Below are positions 53,586-64,000 of a DNA stretch of 64,000 nt, piece after piece. A program made the translations under genes and the position numbers. The notes under the pieces are model-generated. The model did not search any database and had not been told where the DNA came from. It saw nothing but the letters and a program-made list of their open reading frames with translations. This DNA is from Campylorhamphus procurvoides (lineage: Eukaryota > Chordata > Aves > Passeriformes > Dendrocolaptidae). The stretch spans positions 186,001-250,000 of the forward strand of contig WBMV01007706.1 of assembly GCA_013396655.1 (NCBI GenBank), written 5' to 3'. The stretch's first letter is position 1, and every line of letters starts with the position of its first letter.

Positions 53586-56500
53586 ACAAGTCACACAAAG
53601 AGATCTCACACACATCCACTTCTCAGGTCTTACAAACCCCCCCTACTTCCTACCTTGTCCACACCTGACCTGTAGGACATGATGTACTACAAATGCTCTG
53701 CCTTTTCTTTCTGCACCTAGGCACCAATACAACATACTGATGGGCTCTGTGAGATGAGGACAATTCTCTTGCACGGCTGCTTATCCACAGCACTAAAAAA
53801 AAAACAAAAACATTTCCATGATCTCTACAGTGAGGCAAACAACCAGACTTTAAACACATAAATAAGTAAACAAATAAATATTAATTGATTTCTTTGACTC
53901 TTTTTTGCAAAATTATTTTTCTTAGTAATGGATTCATATTCCAAACATCTAGTGTATTTCTACTTCAGAATTTGTTTGTGGAAATGAGGCTGTTATACCA
54001 CAAAATGAGAACAGTTTTCATTTAAAAATAATTCATTTCATATCTCGTACATCACCAACAGAGATGTCCATTTAAGCAGAAAAGCTGATAGGTTTATGAC
54101 AAGCTATTGTATACTTTTCCAGATGATGGCAACACACTGACAGCTTTAAAGAAGATGTGTTACTGTAATGTTTACTGTCTAAGCAGCCTTCTCCCTCTGC
54201 AGCAATCTAAGAGCTTACATTTACAGTTGATTATAACTTCTGTTAAGTTCCAGCATTTGCTAATCATCTCAGAGACTGTGAAAAATAGTTTCATCTGTCT
54301 CAAGTCCTCTCCAGTACACACACTATTCTTCTAAAAGTCTGAGAGACAATACATGTCAATTCTTTCTCCTAAAGCATCCTTTCTCAATTCTCTTAAAATA
54401 TTTCAGTCAGCACTATTCTGTTTTCCTCTTCTGTAAACTGTGCCAGCCAATGGAACATAATCCATCCTCAGGCTAAGGAGTTTACAGTAAGCTTTCTTTG
54501 GCAAGCAGCAGAACCAGCAAAACTTTATTTCCTCTGTTTGGAGGCAAAGCTCGTTTGCAGATTCAGTGATAAGGGACAAATTCATTCTGCTACCTCTGCT
54601 TTAATTGAGGAATTAATAGGATCTCTCTCCTTCATTAAGCCTGTTTTTCTCACACACCACCTGTAACTTGCTGTCTCTGGTGATCCCAACAATCCTTGTG
54701 AAATATAGCTAAGTGGGAAAAAAGGGCTTACAGCAGATGCACAAATAGCATCTTGCAGCCATCATTTCCTTAGGAATCTATGCCTAAAAGATAGAATTTT
54801 TAAGAATGAGTATTAAACTCAACCCAATATTGACTTCAAAAATGGATGGCAAAACAGCACCCAGCAACAGCTTCAGTAAAAGTAGCATTCCGGTTCTCTA
54901 AAATTATACAAATTTATAGTCTGTTCTCACTGACAAAAAAATCTGCCACTCTGGGGGCAGATTACACTTTGGGGCATCCATTTCACTTCTTTCCCATCAT
55001 TTATCCAGGAAACTCACTGCTATCACCAGGCTGCAACACATGTAAGAGCAAACAGATTGATTGACAGTCAGAAATCAGAAAGAAGCTGCCACTGCATTTC
55101 ACTGTAGATGAGCAGGGATTGCTGGAGAGACTTTGTAGAGTCAAACCAAACGCGCACCATAGGGGCTGTGCAACACAAACTGCACATTTCAGTGTGGGTG
55201 ATCCTGGGCAGAGGACTGAGAGTCACAGCTTTTTCAAAGGTATTGGGAGGCATGACAGTAATGATGACAATTTTTTGAAACAGTAAAAACACAGAAACAA
55301 TAAGCTGTTTCGAAGCCAGAGAAGTTGGTGAACTGACATATTCAAACATAAGAAACCAAATCCCAATTCCCAATCAGTAGAGGTCAGACAACCATTCCCT
55401 AATTATACCCTAGAAATTCCTGTGGCAGTCAAACAGGTTTGTGACAGAGGAAGAGAAGTTTTCCCAGCTTGTACAATAATACCTTGATCTTTTCCCTGTG
55501 CTGTCTCAGGATACATAACAAGCAAGACAGGATATCTTGCTTGACAATATATTAAGTTATATATTAAACAGTATTTTTCTGCTTTTATTTCTCTTTGACA
55601 CCACATTTTCATCAACCTGTTTCTCAGACTTGTACCTTAAAAATACTGCTCTCCTTCTAAGAGGAGTTACTAATTTTTAGAGAAACAAAGGCAAGTGAGA
55701 AAAACCATTTGCTTCCTCAGGTCCCTTCTCAACTGCAAATACAGAAGTAGCAACATAAGCTCATCAATCAGCAGTGAGGGACAAAATATAACTACTTAGA
55801 TCACCCACTTCATTCATTTTCTGTGATCTGGATCACTCCCTAAAGCACACTAATATTCTTGTAATGCATATGCCCCAAAATCATTGCAGATCAGCATGGC
55901 CTGAGCATATGTCCTGCTTGTTTAAGAAGGTAATGTCTGCCTCAAAACAAGCATATGTTCTGTGCTGTGTTACAGTCACTATGAACCTTCTTTCTTGTAA
56001 AGCAGCAGAGGAAATACCACCTAAACTCCCAGTACCTTGTTGGTAAAGTATTTAATGGTGCTTCAGTAAGTCTTAAATGCTCCTGAGGGAGAGAAAGAAA
56101 AAATGAGGCTCCTTTTAATATTTTTTGACACAGACCTAATTTTTTTAGGTTAGTTTTCACTGACAGGTATATAACTGACACCTTAGAGAAGCCCTATTTA
56201 TTGTGCTCAAGCTGGGCGCAAACTATCAAAAGTATAAGTAAGCCCAAGTGGCAGATTTATGTCCAGTTACACCATCACTAAAATCAGAAAGGCTTATAAT
56301 CCACCCCACTTCCTCCCCTGATTTTTGTACCTACTATTCCTGTTTATGCTACTAATAATACATAAGAAGTCTGGTAGTTTTCATTAACTTTCAGACTGTA
56401 AATCACTCAGACTCACAACGGGGTCTGCCAATATTTGTGAAGCAAACAGGACACACCCCCAGGGAATCTCTGTGCCCAGTGTCAACACCCCCAGCCAGCT

Positions 56501-59500
56501 CCCACCCCCCTTCCTCCTCCATCCCAAAAAATACCTTAACTTCATTCACTGCCACAGGTGAGGGATAATGTAAAGGCACATCCCAACATGAAGCTACACT
56601 GCTTGATAAACTATAAAATAAAATTACAGCATTAATAGAGATACCCTCAATGCGATCCTCGATGAAAATATACTCTATTGGATAACTAAACATTTGACAT
56701 TAGAGAATTTCCTTTTTGTTCTCAGGTGAAGACAGTCTATCAGAAGTTTGCCTTGTTAACCCTCAGGGTTAAATATAAGGGTGGTAATTTTTTAATGTAT
56801 TTTAAAGTATTTCAAAATTAGATATACAATAAAGCTACAATCTGCTCCATTTTTCAGCATAAAAATATTTACATGACACAGAAGCAGATCTGTTTTATGT
56901 GCAATATAAGATGATCAGATTTGATGTTATAATTAGTAAGAAAGAAAAAGAGGATTAGCATAAAATGTCTAACTTTAAAATGGAAGTCCACCTTCAGAAA
57001 AGCCAATTGTGGGTACGTCTGCACTTGCCATATCATAGACACACAAATATACTGGTTTATGTAATTACCATCTCAGTAGGTAAGAAACTAGAAAAGCCAA
57101 CAGACCAGCACTTCCCAATTAAGTCATATGCATACAGGTTCAGTCCAAGGATGATCAAAGTTAATGAAAAATATTCCAGTTTAATGCAATGAACCATGGA
57201 TCAGTTCCAGACAGCTCACTGCTACTCCATCCTCTTTCTTCTTCATCAAAAAGCACTCCAGCAGTGTGAAAGTGGAGAGGACTCCATATGAGTCGACAGA
57301 TTTTGAATTTCCCCTCAGATCTGAATTTTAAATTAATAATTTGACAGTTGACTACGTTACATACAATTAAGTAACTTTTTCCATAAAGGTGTATTAGAGG
57401 CTATTCCAGGTTTTGAAGGGAAACAGCTTAAAACTATTGTTGTTGCATCAATAGCTTTAAAAATATTTCAACTATTTCATACACAGGTTTATTCTTATTA
57501 TAAATTTATGTGTCACATTATTCACACCTGTAACAATATATTGCATGGGAAATGTCAGTCCACTGTACTGGAAATAGGGCACTAAATTTATAAGGCTTCC
57601 AAAGATTAACAGAAGGATAAACTAATGTCATCTAGCACCAAGACAAATAAAGAATGAGTGCTCAGACCAAATATCTATTTCTAATTACATCTGAAATGCT
57701 GTCAAACAACTTCAGCAAAGTGGACATTACATTTATGAAACCTATCTGAACAGCTTTTGATTCAATTCCTGTTAGCAATATTTTTTCACATTCTCTTTTT
57801 CAACAAATGCTTGTATTAAAAATGAGAATTTAATTTTAGCCCCTCAAAACTCATCTCCCAATGCTGTACAGGTGCTTTGTAGTCATGGTTTCAGCAGATG
57901 TCATTTCAGATCAGCCTAAAGGCTCTCATTCATTTAAAGCAGAGCTGGGCAGGAGTTGCTCTACAATCTTTATTTGGGAATCCAATATCTGCATCACTGC
58001 TAATAATGTCTCAAATGCAATGGGCATCACAAAGGAAATTAAATAATAAAAAACAATCCTTTCTGTTCAAGAATCAAGAGTCAGTTAAATGAAAACTAAA
58101 GTTGTCAGTTTTCAATAGGAAAAAAAAACTTCACGTTCCATCCATACAGGGACACAATCTTAAATGAATAATGGCATTTAGATATAGTTTCAATAAAACT
58201 TATGTATGCAATGCTGCCTAGTCAGCCACTTTACATCTTTCCTATTCTAAGACAGATTTCAAGCATTCCTTGTTGGAAAAGCTACATTTTGTTTTTTAAT
58301 GACATCCAAGTTCAAAAAGTTTTGTAGATATAACCAGAGAGGTTTACTCACAGCACCTGCCTTCTACAAAGGGAATGGTATTACTACAACTTTTATACTA
58401 TCACACCTTAGGTCTCCTTTGCTGCAGCTACTCAGCAGCCCTGGATATCTGTGCCTGAATGACCAAGGAGTCAGAGTCACAGGATTTTATTCCCAAGCAA
58501 TGAAAAAGCATCCCCTCGTGAAACCCTAAAACCTTGAATTGGAATGTTAAATGATCTTCCAGTTTTCTTGTCCCTTCTCACTCCATCCCTGTCCGAGAGT
58601 AAAGAGACAGATGTCAGAAAATTAGGACTGAAATCTCTATCTTTCTTCTCCTTCACTTTGCCATCCCATTAAAAACAGCACTAGTAGGGCTTTTTTACTG
58701 GGTTCAAGTATTTAAGAAATAGTTTTAGACTCAGCTCCTGAGTACAGGCACAGCCACAGGGTAACATGGACTGTTATAGTTTAAGGTGTAGTGAGTAAAA
58801 AGTGAGCTCTATAAATTTACCCAGGTGCCAATACTACTCTTGAAAGAAAGAGACTTTCTTCTACTTTAAAACACCACTGTCAGCTCACTCTCCTTAATAA
58901 GACACCACTATCACTGAAATGTGTAAATGGGACTTACAAACTGAACTAAGAAGTAAATTCTATTTACTCTAATACTTCTTTATAGATAATGCAAAACCCT
59001 CTATTTTTTTTTATGATCCCCTATCTCTGAAGCTCTTTCCTGTTGACTGAGTGAAATAGAAATCAACAATCAGGTTCTTTTTATTTTTCCATTTATTTAC
59101 TAGTGATTTAGGCTGTTGTATTCCCTTACACTTAATGGGCTCTAGAAGCAGAAGACCCCTTCACCACTCAAGAACTGTTAACCCAAAGTCTTAGGCTTGA
59201 ATTGCAAATATATACTATTTAACAGCAAACAAAATCTGTTTAGAAACTCTGCATCATCATTTACATTCGATCCCAAGTCACATGGGTTGCAAACACAAAT
59301 AAAGCATGAAAAAAAAATAAAACAAAAGTATAGGGAAAAGCAGCTGGCCTACACAGAGTGTGGTACTGACTTGCATGTTGTAAAAGGTGAAAAAAAAACC
59401 CAACTCACCACATCACTTTCCAAATGACACAGTTCATTTCAACCCATTTAACCTACACAAAATACTGGACCTACAGGAACAGCAAAATTTGCAAACAATA

Positions 59501-62129
59501 CAGACAGCTCTGCCAGCAAGTCTCACACAATCACACTATCTGTCTCAATACAGTTGGTCTCACAGCAATACAAAATTCAGAAGGTAAAACAAAAATGAAG
59601 TGAAATTGCACTGCTAAACATTTTCATTTGGTTTCCTTTACCCTGGTCTTTTTAGCAAGCTTATTTACTATAATTATGCAATTTTTTAGATTACTCTGCT
59701 GTTATTTCCTTGATTCCAGCACTAAAATTTGCCACAGGGGAATGGATAATGCATTTCTTCTAAATCCCACATCTTTATCAAGCCAGTGTGCTGCCTTCTC
59801 AAGTCTTCCAACATTTCTGAGCTGCAAGATGAAAGACTTACTTTGCTCTTTTAAGGACAAGTGCACCCAAGAAGACACACAAGAATTAACTGCCTAAGCA
59901 ACCTTCATTAACAAGCTCAAAAATTTTACTTTGCATATTCTACAGTTATGAATGCATATGGGTTAATAAAAGACAGAACACCTGATGTGCAAATATTCTA
60001 CTTATATTCTGTAACTGTAGCCAAATAAATGCACTAATTATGTTTAAAGCCTAAGGGTAAAAAAAGTAGTGTTTTCTCTTAAAAACTCTTCAACTGCAAC
60101 AACTGACACTGAATTATAAACAATGCCGTTGATAAATATTCATGATAAATTTTATAATAGAAGCTCTCCATTTAAACTTCTGCCCATTCAAATACATAAA
60201 ATCAAATTTCAACAAGCATTTGCTTAATCCTGGTCTAATTTCCTGATACAACTGCTCTCCAGTTATGTTAAAAGTTCACAGCCAGGATTAACTGATATGT
60301 TTGCAGGCAGACCTACCTTGTAACACTGTATTTGATTACATCTGAACGTGACTGCACCTTGCATTTTAATCCAAGATCTACACACTGAGTAGGTGAAAGA
60401 TGCCATACAAGCCAGGGAAGAAAAGAAAAGAACAACATGAAAGAATCAAATCTTTATTATTAATGAAGAGTACAGTGTTATTATAGCTCGAGGTCACATA
60501 CAACAAAACAACCTTCAGTTAATGCCACATCTGTTATGTACCAAGAGAAGCAAAATTAAAGCAAACTAATTGTTATTTTTTTTCTTTAAAAACATCTGCA
60601 GAATTGCAATTTGCCACATGCTGAAAGATCACATTCCACACAGGCCCAGCAGGCTCTGGAATGGGAGTAGTCAAGGGACACTGGGTCAACTGAACTCCTA
60701 GTATTAGGTGAGAAAATAGGATTTGGTAGAGCCTGCCATTTATCTCAAGTTTATTTTTAAAAGAATAATTTAAATAACAACACAGGGAGTTTGATAAAAG
60801 TAACTAGAATAAACGTGGTGTTCCCACATAATTAGTTCAAGCCTACCCAGCAGAGTTTCTGTTTGTAGAATGAATACTGTACTAACAAGATAACCTACCA
60901 CAAGAAAACAAGGAAAAAATGGCACTATTAGAATAAGATACATTGTGAGTGAAAGTGGTGGAATAAGAACCACAATCTGAGCAGGGAGGGAGAGGGACAG
61001 AAGGGAAAACAGAGAAAGTTAACCTTCATCAACCAACATCTCCCTATCTCTTTAGGACAATATTCTTTCACAAAACTTGACGAAGTTAGTGTGGCAACAT
61101 AAAAAGAAAGCAGCTTTTCTGAGTTCAGCAAACCTATATAGAGCCAATATTTAATTACTTCTTCAATATCTGATAATTTTACATGTGCAATATCATATCT
61201 GTCCATTTCACAATATTATCTTCCCACTGGAAGAGCTGATGTAATGCACTATGCAATTTTCACAGTGAGAGTATGATAAAGTTAAAACAAATGTTGGGCA
61301 AAAAGTTACATTCACAGCCAAAATAAATAAAAAAGCAATGAAAAAAATTATGCTAACAGTCTCAAAAGGAAGAACGCTCTTAACAAAGGTCTTGAACACT
61401 TTCTTCAAAGTGAAATCAATTTTGAAATCATATACAAATAAAAGAATTAAAAGCACCATTATACCTCTGTGAGGACCTGATAATTTACACTGTTTATCTG
61501 TTTTTCTCCATTTTAGATGCACACATACTTCACTTGGAATCATTTTCAAAAAAAGGAAGAAGTTAATAATGAAAAGCACCTGCATACAAATTCATTTAAA
61601 AAAACAAAGCATGTACATTGCCAAAAACAATCAACTAACAAAAAAAACCCCACAATCTGATTTTGGGCAAAACCAATCTTAGGCTACGAAGCATACCTGA
61701 AAAAGCTAACCACAGAAACTGCAAAACAGGATGATGCTTAATTCAGGTCTGCAGACAGAGACCTGAGCTCTCACACATGTTCCTAGAATGGTATTCAGTA
61801 TTTTGAATTATTTCTTCCCCTCCTCTCTCCCAACTTTCAGCAGGATGTAAACCATTCCTACAGGAAAGCTGGGAACTCCACTTCACAGGCCTGCATCTCC
61901 CTCTACACAGACACTCATTGCCACTTTGAGGCAAGACAAACCTTTATGAAGGGACACAAAGGCACATGGCCCTCAGCTTGTTCTGCCAGGGGCCAGGCAT
62001 GGAACAGACTGGAAGGTTAAGGAGGGATTATTAATTGAAAAAGAGAAGGACTGAAAACTTGTTGCTAACTATAAAAGGCTGCTTGTGTCAAAGAGATTCA
62101 GAAAGCTAAATTTAATTTTAATTATTTAC
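53586..62129. other. Noncoding stretch, probable FARS2 5' intron or flank
   Basis: AT-rich sequence with AAAT and AAAC runs (for example 53860-53882). The longest frame is 61585-61208 on the minus strand, 125 codons and strongly hydrophobic, with no recognised family. An adjacent minus-strand frame, 61206 to about 61020, begins MDRYDIAHVKLSDIEEVI and looks somewhat protein-like, but it lacks a good upstream acceptor and its donor (GTTAAC) is weak. No exon of LYRM4 was found. Confidence 0.55.
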
Positions 62130-62216
62130 CTGCAAGCAGAGATAATCTTTCCCCAGCTCTGCTCCTTTTGCCTGTTAACTTTAGTCAGTGCTTTGGTTCT
62201 TCTCTTCAGGGACTGG
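62130..62216 (-). other. Candidate exon B of an unidentified spliced pair
   Basis: This 87-nt minus-strand segment lies between an acceptor, TTTGTCTTTCAG (AG at 62218-62217), and a consensus donor, CAG followed by GTAAAT at 62129. Read in the phase supplied by the candidate exon at 62814-62753, it is open throughout and basic, including LKRRTKALTKVNRQKEQSWG. It leaves in phase 2. I do not recognise the peptide. It could be coding, a noncoding 5' exon of FARS2 or of a lncRNA, or chance. Confidence 0.35.
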
Positions 62217-62752
62217 CTGAAAGACAAATATTGACACAGTCACCCCAGATATAATAAACAGAAATAGAAATAAAATAAAGTTCTATCTAGAAGTGTGAAG
62301 GCATGTAAGGAAATACTGACAATTCAGATGATCTTACAAATGCATCAGAAGTATGATACATATATAGGAACATGTCCCTAATGCACCATCACACATGGCC
62401 AGAGCTCTGAGCACTATCATAAAACGGATGGTGACACAAGATGAAAGATCAAAAATGTCAAGGATCATGCAAAAGTAAATATTTTAAACTCTATCATTAC
62501 TACAGTTGCTACTATGGCTATATTGTTCCGCTAATTTCAATTAAAACATTATCTCACAGTTTTGTTCTTCATCTCCAGAAGTAATTTGCTTCAGCTTCCT
62601 ATTCAAACTGTTGGTTTTTCAGCTGGACCAAAAGTCCAAGCTACCAACAAAAATTCATATGGATGCACCATATAAAATGAATGTGTTACAAGTGGAAAAT
62701 CATATTCCCTGTCCCCACATTCCACAGTCAGAAAACTAAATGGCCTACTTAC

Positions 62753-62814
62753 AGTACACTTAATCTTCCATAATTCACAAATCCATTGTAAACTGCAATT
62801 TTGCTTTTCTTTCC
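62753..62814 (-). other. Candidate exon A of an unidentified spliced pair
   Basis: This 62-nt minus-strand segment follows a long T-run acceptor (AG at 62816-62815) and ends at a perfect GTAAGT donor (62752-62747). One frame is open, encoding GKKSKIAVYNGFVNYGRLSV and one further residue, and leaves in phase 2 so that it continues open into the candidate exon at 62216. No in-frame ATG is present, so a start would have to lie further upstream. The product is not recognised. Confidence 0.33.
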
Positions 62815-64000
62815 CTAAAAAAAAAAAATAAAAATATTAGTTTCTTCCACATATCCCATTATCAGAAGTCACACTTTTCCAACACCTTATACAAGAACTT
62901 TCTGCTTTTTCTTTACCTTGGAAAACATGTTTTCTTACATCACCTCCACGCTACTTTATAGCAACATGATACTTCTACACCTACTGATACTTCCATCGAG
63001 GAATTGCTCCCAGCAAATAATCACACAACAAGGATTTATAAGAAAATGGTTAGTGAGGTGGATTTTCAGAGAAGGACTTAAGCAATAGTCTGTGACTTGG
63101 GTGGTATCTGACAGGAGAGCCCATGCCCACAGTCCATGGAGCAGAAGAACTGAGATGCACCCAAGCAGCAGGATAGCTTTGATTTCACATATCTGAGACA
63201 TGGGTAAGCAGAAAAACTCCTCACAACACTGTTTTAGCTGTGCACTGACTCCCTGTGCTGCAGCACGGTGAAGGGCATGACCTTTACCACCACAGCATCT
63301 CTGTGTGCATACTTCTATACATATTTACATATATTTTTATGCACATCTATATATGACAAAAAACTAAACTCGAGAGAAGGAGGAACTTTGCTCTAACAGG
63401 ACACCTTAGATACAATTGTGATCTTTAACTAGGGGCCATTTGTAACCAACCTGCCAAACTGGAAATCACAAATCAGGAAAAAAAGATACTGGGGTGGCTA
63501 CAAAGAGATTCTCAGTTGCTCTTAAACAAAATATCAGCCCTTGTTTTACAGCTAAGTTTGCTTTCTGAGTTAAAAATGGCAACATCCTCTGAAAGAGAGG
63601 AGAGAAAAAAATATCAAAATAACTACATAAGCTAGCCTGGCTAGAAGACAGCAATGGAGAAATATGATGATAGTGTAAATCACAGAGGAGGGAGAGGAAT
63701 TATGCAGCCTGATTCCAAGGGGCATAAATGAAAAAGTGGGATGAACTCAGGGAATAGGGTGGCATAGGCTGAGCATCAAAAAACATTTCTGAACAGCAAT
63801 ATGATATCAAGTGGAATATATTTTCCTGTAGAAAGAAAAGTTATTTAAGGCTAAATTTGATAATAAAGAAAACATTTCTGAAATTATATGGCCATGGATG
63901 AGAACACTTAATTAATTCTGTCCTCTATGCTTCTCATGATTAAATTTCTGAGTAAGACTGCAGTATAACAAACAAGCACACAGCAAAAAATACGTTAATT
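62815..64000. other. Noncoding stretch at right edge
   Basis: AT-rich sequence. On the minus strand an acceptor-like CTCTCCTCTCTTTCAG ends at about 63598 and is followed by a frame open to 63466, but no convincing donor is seen and the frame is hydrophobic and unrecognised. Nothing else can be named. Confidence 0.5.

Noticed and set aside
60928..61206. Minus-strand frame starting MDRYDIAHVKLSDIEEVI as an exon
   Set aside because: Partly protein-like, but an in-frame stop lies just upstream, no good acceptor sits in register, and the possible donor is weak. Left as a note in the surrounding stretch.
61208..61585. 125-codon minus-strand frame, strongly hydrophobic, as a possible membrane protein
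   Set aside because: The hydrophobicity comes from T-rich codons. No acceptor or start context, and no recognised family.
63466..63654. Minus-strand frame after an acceptor-like CTCTCTTTCAG as a further candidate exon
   Set aside because: The acceptor is good, but no convincing donor follows and the peptide is unstructured and unrecognised.
24639..64000. Expected head-to-head neighbour LYRM4
   Set aside because: I looked for plus-strand exons encoding the conserved YAVRRIRDAFREN region and saw none.

Overview
The window reads as AT-rich vertebrate nuclear DNA, most likely from a bird. The evidence is one split vertebrate gene with GT-AG introns several kilobases long, several decayed CR1 LINE fragments (the dominant retrotransposon of birds and other sauropsids), and no bacterial-style gene packing. 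A crocodilian or turtle cannot be excluded from sequence alone. Coding sequence I can support fully is only about 0.9 kb of the 64 kb.

The one firmly identified gene is FARS2, mitochondrial phenylalanyl-tRNA synthetase, on the minus strand. Three consecutive coding exons are visible: 24620-24003 (start codon, targeting peptide, first part of the catalytic domain), 15018-14859, and 8323-8192. They join in phase into 303 codons plus one base. The remaining third of the protein (class II motif 3 and the C-terminal anticodon-binding domain) must lie to the left of base 1. Positions 1-8191, 8324-14858 and 15019-24002 are FARS2 introns.

The right-hand 39 kb (24639-64000) lies upstream of the first coding exon. 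By analogy with mammalian FARS2, which has a noncoding first exon and a very long first intron, it is probably intron 1, perhaps with promoter-proximal flank. I found no exon of LYRM4, the neighbour that sits head-to-head with FARS2 in mammals. The region holds two clear CR1 fragments (40672-41130 and 46640-47432), one short inverted CR1 tail near 53.5 kb, one weak one near 38.4 kb, and simple repeats.

The same right-hand region has four unidentified minus-strand stretches that look like exons. Two near 62.1-62.8 kb join in one open frame through canonical splice sites. One at 36.9-37.1 kb predicts a helix-rich peptide behind a reasonable acceptor, and one at 36.0-36.3 kb ends at a strong GTGAGT donor. 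They may belong to an unrecognised nested transcription unit or to alternative FARS2 5' exons, or they may be chance. They are the best leads in the window.

Other structure includes an in-frame 93-bp tandem duplication at 2428-2613, a 43-bp duplication at 4055-4140, a single N at 31511 in the middle of an imperfect direct duplication, and G/T- or A/C-rich tracts, one carrying a four-tract G-quadruplex motif. No RNA gene, CRISPR array, intact mobile element or complete open gene was seen.
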